From: a virus
Direction: 5' to 3' (one strand)
DNA: 64,000 nucleotides
IMG/VR virus record: IMGVR_UViG_3300020061_000001
Location: 35,007 to 99,006 of that record
Made by a program: the position numbers and the translations under genes
Shown: one piece after another, positions 48,367 to 57,666 of the stretch
How positions within the stretch are numbered: position 1 is the first letter of the stretch
Layout: every line of letters starts with the position of its first letter
Notes under the pieces: model-generated
Told to the model about the DNA's origin: nothing
Database searches by the model: none
What the model saw: the letters and a program-made list of their open reading frames with translations, nothing else

Positions 48367-51300
48367 ATGGCAGGCAAAGGCGAAACAGTAAAATATATTA
48401 TCGACGCTGATACCTCTGGCTTTTCTAGAGGTATGGTTTCCGCTGCTGCACAAGCAGATGCTGCTGGTACAAGAATTAATCGTTCTCTTTCTAAGACATC
48501 TAAGAGCTCTGAAAATAACTTCAAAGATATACGTGCTAATGCGCAAACTGCTGCTTCGTCAATCCGTAACTTTGGTGTTGCATTCCAAGCATTTAATACA
48601 ACAACAGCAATTGTTGGTGTAACAGCGCTTTCAGGGGCGTTTTTAGAGCTATCCGGGGCTTTGGCTGCTGCCGGAAGCTCTATTTCGGTTCTTGTGCCTG
48701 TTCTCGCGCAGGGTATAGCTGCTTCAACAGCCTTTAAGACTGGTGTATCTGGTCTTGGCGAAGCTTTCAAAGCTATTGGCAAGAATGATGGTAAAGCATT
48801 CCAAGAATCACTACAGAACCTTGGCCCCGCAGCAACATCAGTCGCATTCGCTATTGGTGGCCTTAATAAAGCTTTAAATAGCATTAAACTCAATACTCAG
48901 CAAGCATTATTAGCCGGAATTGGCGATACGCTTCTACAATTGGGTGCTAATGTTCTCCCTACAGTTAATGCAGGTTTTCAGATAATCGGACAAAGCATGA
49001 ATCGCGCCTTTAATCAAGCTGCTGAACTCGCAGGCAGCCCTGCTTTTAGTGGTTTATTAGGTCAAATCTTTAATGATACTGCTCGTACTGTAGACACATT
49101 ATCCGGTGCGCTTGCCCCTCTTCTAACTATATTTAGTAACTTATACACTATTACAGCTCCATATGTTCAATTACTATCTCAATTTATAGTTGATCTAACA
49201 AATGCAGGTGCTGCATATCTAAGTAGTGCAAGAGGCCAAGCTTCTCTTAACTTGGCAATCCAGCAAGGTATTGTGGCATTGCAACAAATCGGCAGTCTTG
49301 TTGGATCAGTATTCAGCTTTTTGACATCAGTATTCCGTACATCTGTGGCTAGTGGTACATCTCTTATTGCAACAATTACAGGAATTGTAAATCAAATGAC
49401 CGCCTGGGTAAACAGCGCAAAAGGTCAAGCTCAACTTGCAGCTCTATTTCAGTTCACAGCTCTTACGATTAAGACGGTTGCAAATGTAGTTGGTGAAGCT
49501 TTGAGCTCATTCTTTTCTATCTTGCAAGTTATTTCCAGCCTAAACCCTGTAGTACAACAAATGATTGTTAACTTCTTAGCATCTGCTTTGGTGATTCGCC
49601 CTGTTGTAAGTTACTTCTCTCAATTATACCTAGCTGTTCGTGTGCTAGCAGTTACAATATTCAACTTCATTGAACAGGCGATTGTTATGGTAGGTGCTCT
49701 AGGAGCAGTTGCTTCTATTGCCTTGCTTGTCGCTGGTGGGCTAGTAATACTTGGTTCAATTATCCGTGGGCCACTTGGTAGCGCATTTATTATTATCGGA
49801 GTTGCGATTGCCACTTATATTGGCCTATCCTATGTACTAACTATTGCGAGTAATGCTGCTGCACAAGCTCTTATCCGCCAAGGTTCTGCTTCAATAGCGA
49901 CCGCTGGTTCTCAAGAGATATTGGCTTTCACAACTAATATGGCTGCGGTCACAATGATCGGTATGGCAGAGGCTTCTCTGGCTGCTGGCACAAGTCTAAG
50001 CTTCGCTGCCCGTGGCGCTTTGTTTCTACAGGCTGCATTAGTACCGTTACTTGCTGCTGCTGTTGGGGTGCTTATTATTCTTGGTATGCTTGGAGTATTC
50101 TCTAGTAAAGCAAAGGAAACACAAACTGCTTCAACTGGCCTAGGGGGATCTCTAAGCGCTCTACAGAAATCATTGAAGAATGTAGGTTCAAGTGGCAACA
50201 AAGCTGCTACAGGAGGCTTAGGTAACCTTACAGACCAACTTAATCAAGTAGGCACTGCCACAGAAGCTGCTACTGGTAATCTGGCTTCATTTGATAAGAT
50301 GAATGTCTTAACTGATAACTCTGCTGCTGGTGCTGGGATTGCTGGGCTTCCTGGTCTTCCTGCTGCTGACTTAGGTGGCCTTGGTGCAGGTGGTGGTGTT
50401 GTCACTCCCGAGATTAACACAGAAGACTTTGACAAAACACTTGGAGATATGACAAAACAATTTGAGAATCTACAAGGTAAATTCGATGAGGGATTCCCTA
50501 ACCCATTCGATGCTATTGGCAAATTTATCAATTCTAATCCAGTCCCATTCTTTATTGCATTCGCGGTTATTCTTGGTATTATTATTGCTCTATTCGTTAC
50601 AGGTGCAGTTTCAATAGGGCTAGCAACACTTCCTCTAACGCTTATTGTTGTTGCAATTGCTGCTATTATTGCGATTGCCATTTTACTCTTTAAAAACTGG
50701 GATGCAGTGTGGAAAGCTATTACAGATGTAGTATCTGGATTTGGCAATTTCATTAAAGAATTATTTGTAGGCATTGGAAAATTTATTGGCGATGCTCTAG
50801 CTGGAATTGGTAAATTTTTCTCAGATATATTCGCAGGGATAGGTGTTGTCATCAAGTTCTATGTGGATACTTATATCGCTATATTTAAATTTGCTGCCGA
50901 GGGGATAGCTAATGCCTTTGGCGCTACAGTTCAGTTCTTCCAAGATGTTTGGAACGGTATTACTAATGTGTTCAGTGTTGTAGCTGGCTTCTTCGGTGAT
51001 ATATTCAATAAAGCCTGGGAAAGCATTAAGAGTGCATTTGGTGCTGTAGGAAACTTCTTCCGTGGGGTTTGGGATTCGATTGTTAATATATTCGGGTCAA
51101 TTGGCGCAACTATTGGTGATGCAATTGGTGGAGCATTTAAGGTCGTTGTAAATGCGGTTTTAAACTATGTTTCCGGCATCGTAAATACAGTTATTGATTT
51201 GATTAATGGGGCACTTGATCTTATTAACAAGATTCCAGGTGTAAAGCTTGGTAAATTGCCTAAAGTAAACCTCCCTCGTCTTGCTACAGGTGGTGTTGTA

Positions 51301-51606
51301 ACATCTCCTACCTTTGCTCAGATCGGCGAAAATGGTGCAGAAGCAGTTATGCCATTAGAGAATAATACTGAGTGGATTGATAAGCTTGCTTCAAAGATTA
51401 ATGGTGGCAATAATACAGGTGTAAGTAACGCTGGCCCAGACATGATTCCTGTTACAAATATTAAAGATCAACCAACTACTCGCATAGAAATTAATATGTC
51501 TGGTGTATTGGCTACAAGTGAACAAGAAAAGAGAAAACTAGCGGAAATGATTGGTAAACAACTAGAAAATTCACTCCGCGCTAAAGGATTAAGGGGAACA
51601 TTCTAA
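48367..51606 (+). CDS. Tape measure protein
   Basis: 1079 residues, the largest late protein after the fibre. Helical first third with many A/S/G/T; several long hydrophobic segments (~450-520 and ~695-760, e.g. PVPFFIAFAVILGIIIALFV); then repeated helical units with F-G-x-I-x-x-x-F-x-x-x-W (WNGITNVFSVVAGFFGDIFN); end region ATGGVVTSPTFAQIGENGAE, typical of tape measures. Sets tail length and helps DNA cross the membrane. Confidence 0.9.
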   Translation: MAGKGETVKYIIDADTSGFSRGMVSAAAQADAAGTRINRSLSKTSKSSENNFKDIRANAQTAASSIRNFGVAFQAFNTTTAIVGVTALSGAFLELSGALAAAGSSISVLVPVLAQGIAASTAFKTGVSGLGEAFKAIGKNDGKAFQESLQNLGPAATSVAFAIGGLNKALNSIKLNTQQALLAGIGDTLLQLGANVLPTVNAGFQIIGQSMNRAFNQAAELAGSPAFSGLLGQIFNDTARTVDTLSGALAPLLTIFSNLYTITAPYVQLLSQFIVDLTNAGAAYLSSARGQASLNLAIQQGIVALQQIGSLVGSVFSFLTSVFRTSVASGTSLIATITGIVNQMTAWVNSAKGQAQLAALFQFTALTIKTVANVVGEALSSFFSILQVISSLNPVVQQMIVNFLASALVIRPVVSYFSQLYLAVRVLAVTIFNFIEQAIVMVGALGAVASIALLVAGGLVILGSIIRGPLGSAFIIIGVAIATYIGLSYVLTIASNAAAQALIRQGSASIATAGSQEILAFTTNMAAVTMIGMAEASLAAGTSLSFAARGALFLQAALVPLLAAAVGVLIILGMLGVFSSKAKETQTASTGLGGSLSALQKSLKNVGSSGNKAATGGLGNLTDQLNQVGTATEAATGNLASFDKMNVLTDNSAAGAGIAGLPGLPAADLGGLGAGGGVVTPEINTEDFDKTLGDMTKQFENLQGKFDEGFPNPFDAIGKFINSNPVPFFIAFAVILGIIIALFVTGAVSIGLATLPLTLIVVAIAAIIAIAILLFKNWDAVWKAITDVVSGFGNFIKELFVGIGKFIGDALAGIGKFFSDIFAGIGVVIKFYVDTYIAIFKFAAEGIANAFGATVQFFQDVWNGITNVFSVVAGFFGDIFNKAWESIKSAFGAVGNFFRGVWDSIVNIFGSIGATIGDAIGGAFKVVVNAVLNYVSGIVNTVIDLINGALDLINKIPGVKLGKLPKVNLPRLATGGVVTSPTFAQIGENGAEAVMPLENNTEWIDKLASKINGGNNTGVSNAGPDMIPVTNIKDQPTTRIEINMSGVLATSEQEKRKLAEMIGKQLENSLRAKGLRGTF

Positions 51607-52001
51607 TGGCATATGAAATAAGACTACATGATAGCACAACTACTTGGACTTCTCCTGCTCCCAACACCCCATTATCTGAACAGGTAATCGAGGCTTCTTC
51701 TGAAGTGACAACATTAGATCTTAATATCTATGTTGATCTATTGAACACTAAACGCAGCTGGACAATTAACTTTGGATACATGAATGCGGTAGATTATGCT
51801 GCATTAAGAGGTTTCTATAATCGTCAATTTACAAATCTGGAGTTTCCAGATGTAACCATAGTAGATTTAGGAGTAAGTTCTGTAGTTGTTAAAGCTAGTC
51901 TAAATGACCAAAATATTACAGACGAATCTGGGTTGGTAGAGAACGTACAACTCATCCTGCGAGAAACAATACAATCAACCACAGGGTACTTCGTCTCATA
52001 A
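51606..52001 (+). CDS. Distal tail protein (probable)
   Basis: 131 residues, TAATG-coupled to the tape measure. Beta-rich (RSWTINFGYMNAVDYAALRG), as expected for the hub at the tail's end. Called by place and fold look. Confidence 0.6.
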   Translation: MAYEIRLHDSTTTWTSPAPNTPLSEQVIEASSEVTTLDLNIYVDLLNTKRSWTINFGYMNAVDYAALRGFYNRQFTNLEFPDVTIVDLGVSSVVVKASLNDQNITDESGLVENVQLILRETIQSTTGYFVS

Positions 52002-53566
52002 TGCAAGCCGTATCACCATCATTCCATCAAAAGTCTCAAGCTGGCATCCGTAAACACAGATGGTCTCTTGCTATGTCTTTTGATAAGGAATTTGATGATT
52101 CTCGAACATTTTTTACGCTAGATTCTTCAACTTTAGATGGAACAGATGTACTTTCGCCCGTTGGAGATAATCCAATTCAATTCTGGGACTTTTATTCTTA
52201 CACTGCCTATACAGATAGAGTTATTTCACTTGAGTGGAGCAGAGAAATAGATTTTCCATTCTCTGTGCAGTCATCGACAGCCAGTGTTGTTCTTAATAAC
52301 TTTGATAATTATTTCTCTTCCCATACTAATAGCCCAATTAACCAATACTTGATCCCCGGTAGGCCGACTAAACTATTTGCTGGATATGAAAATGAGCCTT
52401 TGCTGCAACAGTTTGTTGGTCTAACCCAAGATAAGCCAGAGTTAGACCAGTCTGCAAGAACTGCTAAGTTCGAATCTCTTGATTACCTGAATGAAATCTT
52501 TAAACTTGAACTTTCTGAATCAGTCGCTATGTCTAATGTCAGAACTGATGAAGCTCTTGCTGCTTTATTACAACAGTTTGGTATTGAGTCTTACCAATAT
52601 GTTCTCGCGCGCGGAAGAAATGTTATCCCGTTTCTATTCTTAGAAGAGGGGAAAAGTGCTGCTGATGCGTTTAGAGATATTATGCAAGCAGAGGGTGGAC
52701 AACTATGGATTGACGAGCAGGGAGTTATTAGATTTGATCAGCGTCTTGTCCCTGTAGATGGCCCAGTTTTTACATTCAATGAATCAAACATTTCTACTAT
52801 TTCTACTACTGGCGATACTGAAATTATTAACAGAGTAAAAATAACATCTAATATAAGATCTGTACAACAGTTCCAGCCTATCCATGCTGGTTCTGGTGAA
52901 TTATCTAGCCCTACTCTTTCACAGCCTGTTGTTATTCCTGCTGGAAGCACTGGATTATACCAGATAAAACTTACAGACCCACTTGCTGGGTATAGCGAAC
53001 CAGCTTTAGGATACTTATCAGGGGACTCATGGTTTACGACTACAACGGTTGGTGGCACTCCTGTTATAACAGGTACATCCGTCACTGATTCGTCTATTTC
53101 TATTAATACTTTAACTTTGACTTTCACAAATGTCAATCTTTTTGATGTGTATATAGATGCTATTGAGGTGTATGGTGAACCAGCTAAAATCGTTGATACT
53201 ATTAACTACGAAGCTTTCGATCAAGATAGTATTGATGAGTACGGAGAGCATTTATTACCAATTGAGAATGATCTTTTTGGTTCTGAATCAAACTGTGAAT
53301 CATTCGCTTATACCGTAATTGATGCCTATTCACAGTTTGATAGTATTATCGAAATGTCTGTTAAAGGTAATCCTGCGCTACAACTAGGTGATATAATATG
53401 GGTAGATACAACTAAGATAACTGGTCAATTCCAAATAATAAAAATATCCAATTCAATAAACCCAGGTGGAGTTGATCAAATAATAAAAGCTAAGCGTTAC
53501 AACCCAAGAGAGTGGTTTATGTTAAACACTTCTACATTGGATGGAACAGATGTTTTGGCACCATAA
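52001..53566 (+). CDS. Tail tip / tail-associated hub protein
   Basis: 521 residues. Contains STLDGTDVLSPVGDN near the start and almost the same words at its end (STLDGTDVLAP), plus LEWSREIDFPFSVQSSTASV and the hub-like QLGDIIWVDTTKITGQFQII. Resembles the Tal/gp27-like hub proteins that sit below the distal tail protein. Confidence 0.6.
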   Translation: MQAVSPSFHQKSQAGIRKHRWSLAMSFDKEFDDSRTFFTLDSSTLDGTDVLSPVGDNPIQFWDFYSYTAYTDRVISLEWSREIDFPFSVQSSTASVVLNNFDNYFSSHTNSPINQYLIPGRPTKLFAGYENEPLLQQFVGLTQDKPELDQSARTAKFESLDYLNEIFKLELSESVAMSNVRTDEALAALLQQFGIESYQYVLARGRNVIPFLFLEEGKSAADAFRDIMQAEGGQLWIDEQGVIRFDQRLVPVDGPVFTFNESNISTISTTGDTEIINRVKITSNIRSVQQFQPIHAGSGELSSPTLSQPVVIPAGSTGLYQIKLTDPLAGYSEPALGYLSGDSWFTTTTVGGTPVITGTSVTDSSISINTLTLTFTNVNLFDVYIDAIEVYGEPAKIVDTINYEAFDQDSIDEYGEHLLPIENDLFGSESNCESFAYTVIDAYSQFDSIIEMSVKGNPALQLGDIIWVDTTKITGQFQIIKISNSINPGGVDQIIKAKRYNPREWFMLNTSTLDGTDVLAP

Positions 53567-53766
53567 TGGCGATACAAGTAAAGAAGAAATATACAGGACA
53601 ACAATCTACCTCTGTTCTTAGCGGGCAGCTTAGATTTGAAGAGGGAAATAACCGTCTTATTCTTCACGACGGGACTAATTATCGTATGGTTATTGGCCTC
53701 TTACCAGACGGGTCAGTTGGAATTGTTATTAGCAAGCCAGGATTCGACGTATTTGAGGTGCTTTAA
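53566..53766 (+). CDS. Small minor tail protein (66 aa)
   Basis: ATG at 53566 overlapping the previous stop. Strand-rich (SGQLRFEEGNNRLILHDGTN, a motif common in fibre and tip proteins). TAATG end. Confidence 0.6.
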   Translation: MAIQVKKKYTGQQSTSVLSGQLRFEEGNNRLILHDGTNYRMVIGLLPDGSVGIVISKPGFDVFEVL

Positions 53767-54515
53767 TGGTTGATCTCCGTAAACTATATTTTCATAGTAG
53801 TTATGGCATTGATCAAATTATAGGGTCTTACGCCGGAAATTTCACGGCTAATGCGCCTACATTCGGGGGGTCGCCCGAATCGACAAATAAAGTTATAACT
53901 ACAAATATACCAGAGTCAACATTCTTTCAGGGTATATTTTCTATAGATGGTATTAAATGGTTTAAGTTTAACAATGATACTAGTATTGTTGTGTTAGGGA
54001 GTGAGGTGTCTGTATACGGGGGTTCAACTCCTGGGTCATTAACTCTTACAGCAGTAAATTCAACGACTAGTTCTCCGGTGTCTTTTAATGTCTTTTATAG
54101 AGTTGCTCTAATTGCCAAACCAGATCAGGGCAGAATAGACCCACAACCAACAATAGCGGAAATTATATTTAATTCTGAAGAGAACTATTTAAAAATTGTC
54201 AACGATAGTACAACCAATATCTCTCTAGGAATTGGTGGGACAACCAAACATAGAGACCCTCATAATTTGGGATATTTTCCACAAGCTATGGCGTATCTTG
54301 AGACAGATGCTACCTATGGAGTTCTCCCAGCAGCGCTATATGAGCTTGATACCGTAATGCGCTTTCTTTCCACTGTAACTGTGCCTAACGAATCAGAGAC
54401 AGGTTCCGGCAGCTCCGGTATATACCTTACAGATGCTAATACGGTTGTTTCGATTGGCGCAGGTGCTACAGCATTTGCAGGTAAACTTTATGTCAGGACT
54501 TACGGCGATGATTGA
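53766..54515 (+). CDS. Minor tail protein (249 aa)
   Basis: Beta-rich, contains VFYRVALIAKPDQGRIDPQP and GYFPQAMAYLETDATYG. Likely structural at the tail tip. Overlaps the next gene by 8 bases. Confidence 0.55.
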   Translation: MVDLRKLYFHSSYGIDQIIGSYAGNFTANAPTFGGSPESTNKVITTNIPESTFFQGIFSIDGIKWFKFNNDTSIVVLGSEVSVYGGSTPGSLTLTAVNSTTSSPVSFNVFYRVALIAKPDQGRIDPQPTIAEIIFNSEENYLKIVNDSTTNISLGIGGTTKHRDPHNLGYFPQAMAYLETDATYGVLPAALYELDTVMRFLSTVTVPNESETGSGSSGIYLTDANTVVSIGAGATAFAGKLYVRTYGDD

Positions 54516-54915
54516 TATTACTAAAATACAATTTGCTTCTCAATTTGCTGGGTTAGGGAATAATCAAACTCTAGCCTCTTCACACGTCATAGCACCTATT
54601 AGCATGATCTCTGGAGGTACTACTTCTACAAGGATAGCTATACCCCTAGAAAGAACTGACACTTTAAATCGTCTTCAAATTCAGCTTGGGGGGATAGAGG
54701 ATGACGTCTGGCATCCTATTACTGGACAATTTCTTTGGTACGATAATAAAGTAGTCGCAAGTGCGAATCAACTTTTTATTATAAACACGTCTTCTGATTC
54801 AAATAATAATTTGATAATCAATGTTGGTAGATCAAACCAGACTCTCGGTACTATAACTCTTAGTGGTTTTACTTTAAATGTTAAAGTTAGAGTTATGCGA
54901 CCACCATTTGTTTAG
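54508..54915 (+). CDS. Minor tail protein (135 aa)
   Basis: ATG at 54508 chosen (overlaps the previous stop). Beta-rich (TSTRIAIPLERTDTLNRLQI). Its stop meets the minus-strand gene tail to tail with a 4-base overlap. Confidence 0.5.
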   Translation: MIDITKIQFASQFAGLGNNQTLASSHVIAPISMISGGTTSTRIAIPLERTDTLNRLQIQLGGIEDDVWHPITGQFLWYDNKVVASANQLFIINTSSDSNNNLIINVGRSNQTLGTITLSGFTLNVKVRVMRPPFV

Positions 54916-55250
54916 TGAACTTGGTCAGGATACTTTTTTGAACATGCGTCTATCTGATCGGCGCGTTTTTTATTTATAGTTTCCCACTCAGATGGTGAAA
55001 GCTTATACATAATATCCCCGTCAGGTTCAGTATAAGAATCCTTAGTCAGGACATAAGATCTGTACTCAACTTCAGAAGCGTTTGTGCAGTCTTCCCAGTT
55101 ACTAGTTTCTGGAATTGAATTATTTACTGGGGTTGCCGGGGCCTGTAATTTATGGACTGATAATATAATTATTACTATAGCAATAGCTCCTAAGATAGAG
55201 ATAAGGACTAATAGTAGGATATTGCTAAATTTCGAATTAATCATTTTCAT
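54912..55250 (-). CDS. Membrane-anchored moron-like protein (112 aa)
   Basis: N-terminal membrane anchor (NILLLVLISILGAIAIVIII), then an outer domain with two cysteines (EDCTNAS; DACSKKY). A lone minus-strand gene in the tail block with its own class 1 promoter, as expected for a moron. It might alter the cell surface or exclude other phages (inference). Confidence 0.6.
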   Translation of the reverse strand: MKMINSKFSNILLLVLISILGAIAIVIIILSVHKLQAPATPVNNSIPETSNWEDCTNASEVEYRSYVLTKDSYTEPDGDIMYKLSPSEWETINKKRADQIDACSKKYPDQVH

Positions 55251-55257
55251 AAGACCT

Positions 55258-55286
55258 ATTATACTCTTTTTTTATCAAAAACACAA
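55258..55286 (-). promoter_or_regulatory. Class 1 repeat promoter, minus-strand copy 10
   Basis: On the minus strand: TTGTGT (55286-55281), 17 bp, TATAAT (55263-55258). Drives the gene at 55250-54912; its ATG is 7 nt past the -10 box, so it is also near-leaderless. Confidence 0.7.
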
Positions 55287-55294
55287 GCCCAATC

Positions 55295-55329
55295 TTGCAA
55301 AACTTATCTTATTTTGTTACAATGAGTAT
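55295..55329 (+). promoter_or_regulatory. Sigma70-like promoter, predicted leaderless
   Basis: TTGCAA 55295-55300, 17 bp, TACAAT 55318-55323, ATG 6 nt later. Back to back with minus-strand class 1 copy 10. Confidence 0.65.
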
Positions 55330-55653
55330 ATGAAACAATATGCAGAACACGATAAAGTTGGTATCTTCCACGCGCTTAGAAGAGATGATATGTATGTTAG
55401 AACATTTTCTGGAGGTTATCCATATCTTAATAATGGAACGCTAGTCCGTTCTAACACTCTTAGTCCTCTTTACTCATATGGTAAAAACTATGAAAAAGAA
55501 GGCAAGAAATTTGCCTTCTTTGTGTGGACAACGAATAGCGATCAATCTTCAATAGAAGAACTATTTGAATCACTTTTGCAAAAAGTAACAAGTAAACAGA
55601 TAGAAGAAATAGAGAGTACTGGTTCTTTTGCTTACGTGGATAGCAACTCTTAA
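55330..55653 (+). CDS. Hypothetical protein (107 aa), leaderless
   Basis: The frame is open from 55084, but the ATG at 55330 sits perfectly after a promoter and the extra part overlaps the minus-strand gene. Starts MKQYAEHDKVGIFHALRRDD. Alpha/beta; unknown. Ends with a 4-base tail-to-tail overlap. Confidence 0.6.
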   Translation: MKQYAEHDKVGIFHALRRDDMYVRTFSGGYPYLNNGTLVRSNTLSPLYSYGKNYEKEGKKFAFFVWTTNSDQSSIEELFESLLQKVTSKQIEEIESTGSFAYVDSNS

Positions 55654-56219
55654 ACTGATTCGTAAGTTATCTCTAAGACAAATTTATCGCCGTTTGTCCA
55701 GCTCTGAGTACTGCTAGAGACTCCACCACCAGTATTGACAAGTTGAATATAGGCTTGAACAGCCCCAAAGGTATCTATGTTAGATACGGGCCAAGCTTCA
55801 AAGGCTGAACCAGTTCTTAAACCCCATCCTGAACCCATAAAGAATGTACTAGATTTTGGCGTCACAGGTAGAGACCATCGGAATGCCCCTGTTCCAGAAG
55901 ATGTTGTGCTACCATACTGCAAAAATATCCTTGCAGTTATCATTTTACCTACTTTATTGTAGGCTCCTGTGAGTGTCCCGTTACCAAGTGTAGGGTTTAC
56001 ACTAGATGCAGTCCATGTTGGGGTATAAGATTGCCACGCAGCTCCTGGTTCTCCTGCTGTAGTAGATAGTTTGGCATTAGTAATAGTCCCAGACCCTATA
56101 CCGCTACCAGTTGATAGACCGCTGTAAGTAAACTCGATATTTTCTATCATGTCATCTAGAAATTCAGCAGTAAGAGGTGTGAACGGTACTGCGTCCATTC
56201 CTGGGTTTGGTAATGCCAT
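55650..56219 (-). CDS. Fibre-like receptor-binding protein, minus strand (189 aa)
   Basis: Reads ALPNPGMDAVPFTPLTAEFL, a common opening of small phage fibre proteins, then AAWQSYTPTWTASSVNPTLG and strand-rich C-terminal repeats ending with a TNGDKFVLEITYESV tail. Likely a tail appendage on the opposite strand with its own promoter, possibly exchanged between phages. Confidence 0.65.
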   Translation of the reverse strand: MALPNPGMDAVPFTPLTAEFLDDMIENIEFTYSGLSTGSGIGSGTITNAKLSTTAGEPGAAWQSYTPTWTASSVNPTLGNGTLTGAYNKVGKMITARIFLQYGSTTSSGTGAFRWSLPVTPKSSTFFMGSGWGLRTGSAFEAWPVSNIDTFGAVQAYIQLVNTGGGVSSSTQSWTNGDKFVLEITYESV

Positions 56220-56310
56220 TTTTTATTCTCCGTAGTAGGTCTTAAGATTATTTAGACTCTTCTATTATTTTTATTTTAACCAGATATTTAATCAGGTATC
56301 TATTACCTTA

Positions 56311-56319
56311 ATTATACCA
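56311..56319 (-). promoter_or_regulatory. Extended -10 promoter on the minus strand
   Basis: TGGTATAAT on the minus strand, about 90 nt before the fibre-like gene at 56219. Confidence 0.5.
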
Positions 56320-56367
56320 TAACAGAGGAGTAAGAGCCCCTTTAACTACCAGATGAACAATGACCAG

Positions 56368-56380
56368 TCTGTTATAATAA
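56368..56380 (+). promoter_or_regulatory. Late-type extended -10 promoter, copy D
   Basis: TCTGTTATAATAA (TG-T-TATAAT), 22 nt before the ATG at 56403. Divergent from the minus-strand promoter at 56311. Confidence 0.55.
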
Positions 56381-56402
56381 GTCACAGAGATAAAAACAAA
56401 AA

Positions 56403-56780
56403 ATGGCCGTAACTAACCCCTTAATTATCATCAATGGCGTATCATTGTCTACCAGTCAAATCAATGACTATACTTTGACATATAGCAAGCTCTGGAAAAA
56501 TGCGAATAGGGATATGAACGGTAACATATCGGCAACACTTATCGGTATATATCCTAACATTAGTGTGGTCACTTCCATATTAGATTTTGCACATGCTCAA
56601 TCACTTTCCTCAGCATTAAACGATGACTATTTTTCAGTAACCTATTGGGACACTCAAACTAGTTCACAAAAGACCGCTCAATACTATGCTGCTGACCACG
56701 ACATTAAATTAATTAACCAATGTAAGTACGGACAAGTAACAGTACAACTTGTTCCTGTTAGCAAAGCTAACTACATTTAG
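56403..56780 (+). CDS. Phage structural-type protein (125 aa)
   Basis: Beta-rich: IIINGVSLSTSQINDYTLTY, later KYGQVTVQLVPVSKANYI. Looks like small tail or baseplate proteins that begin with ING-V-x-L. Starts a new late transcript toward the lysis genes. Confidence 0.5.
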   Translation: MAVTNPLIIINGVSLSTSQINDYTLTYSKLWKNANRDMNGNISATLIGIYPNISVVTSILDFAHAQSLSSALNDDYFSVTYWDTQTSSQKTAQYYAADHDIKLINQCKYGQVTVQLVPVSKANYI

Positions 56781-56789
56781 GAGGCCAGT

Positions 56790-56897
56790 ATGGCAAAGAT
56801 AGAAAAAAAGAAAATAATGCGTGATGGCAAGAAAGTTACTATCATCCGAGTTGATGGTGACACTAACTGGCAATTTGTGGAGGAATCTAATGGCTAA
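56790..56897 (+). CDS. Small basic protein (35 aa)
   Basis: AGGAGG Shine-Dalgarno. Starts MAKIEKKKIMRDGKKVTIIR. Overlaps the next ATG by 8 bases. The next gene's MAKIER start mirrors it. Confidence 0.55.
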   Translation: MAKIEKKKIMRDGKKVTIIRVDGDTNWQFVEESNG

Positions 56898-57285
56898 GAT
56901 AGAACGCGGTTCATTTACACCAAACGGTACGCCACCTTTCACTACAACGGTGTTTTTTAATGACGGCACTCTGCTCGCAGATGTTATCCAGTTCTCGAAT
57001 GGGCCATCCGCAACGGGGAGTGATGGTATATGCCACTCTAGTAATGGAATGATGACACCTACGCAGCAAACTACTAAGGCTCTTATTTTTGCAAGCAGTG
57101 CTCTTGGTGGAAAAACTGAACAAGTTAATAATAAATGTTTATTGCACTATAACCTATCTGGTGGTGTAATAACTAAAGTTCTCCAAGGTAGCTTTAACAG
57201 CATGTCTACTGCTGGGGAGTTCACGATCAACATTGATACGTTATCTGGCACACAACCAATTTATTTTGTAGCAACACAATACTAA
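56890..57285 (+). CDS. Minor structural protein (131 aa)
   Basis: ATG at 56890 with GGAGGA upstream; the longer frame lies in the previous gene. Beta-rich, includes CHSSNGMMTPTQQTTKALIF. Unknown. Confidence 0.5.
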   Translation: MAKIERGSFTPNGTPPFTTTVFFNDGTLLADVIQFSNGPSATGSDGICHSSNGMMTPTQQTTKALIFASSALGGKTEQVNNKCLLHYNLSGGVITKVLQGSFNSMSTAGEFTINIDTLSGTQPIYFVATQY

Positions 57286-57286
57286 G

Positions 57287-57664
57287 ATGCCTAAAATGAC
57301 TAAGAAAACACAGGAAGAATCGGAACAACCTGCAAAGGTGTACCAACTAGACGCTTTGAATGATAAATTTGATAACTTTGAGCGCCAAGCTAACTCAGAA
57401 TTTGCTGATATTAAGGAGAGTTTAAAAGCCCTCCTTCTTAAAACAGATACTCAGGTTAGCCCACAACAGATGAATGACAATATTTTAGCTTTGGATAAAA
57501 AGTCTCGCGCTTCATTAGAAGACGAGATAAAAAAAATTCACCTTGAGTATAGTCCCGTTAAAAAGAATATTTCTAAAGCGCTCTGGTTGATTGTTGGTAC
57601 TATGTTTGCTGTTGTTGGACAACTAATTGTGTTTCTTATTACACTGTCAGGTAAGGCTACTTAA
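57287..57664 (+). CDS. XhlA/holin-like membrane-anchored coiled coil (125 aa)
   Basis: Charged helices, then a C-terminal membrane helix (ALWLIVGTMFAVVGQLIVFL). This build is that of hemolysin XhlA-type partners found beside endolysin genes. May aid lysis. Confidence 0.55.
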   Translation: MPKMTKKTQEESEQPAKVYQLDALNDKFDNFERQANSEFADIKESLKALLLKTDTQVSPQQMNDNILALDKKSRASLEDEIKKIHLEYSPVKKNISKALWLIVGTMFAVVGQLIVFLITLSGKAT

Positions 57665-57666
57665 AT

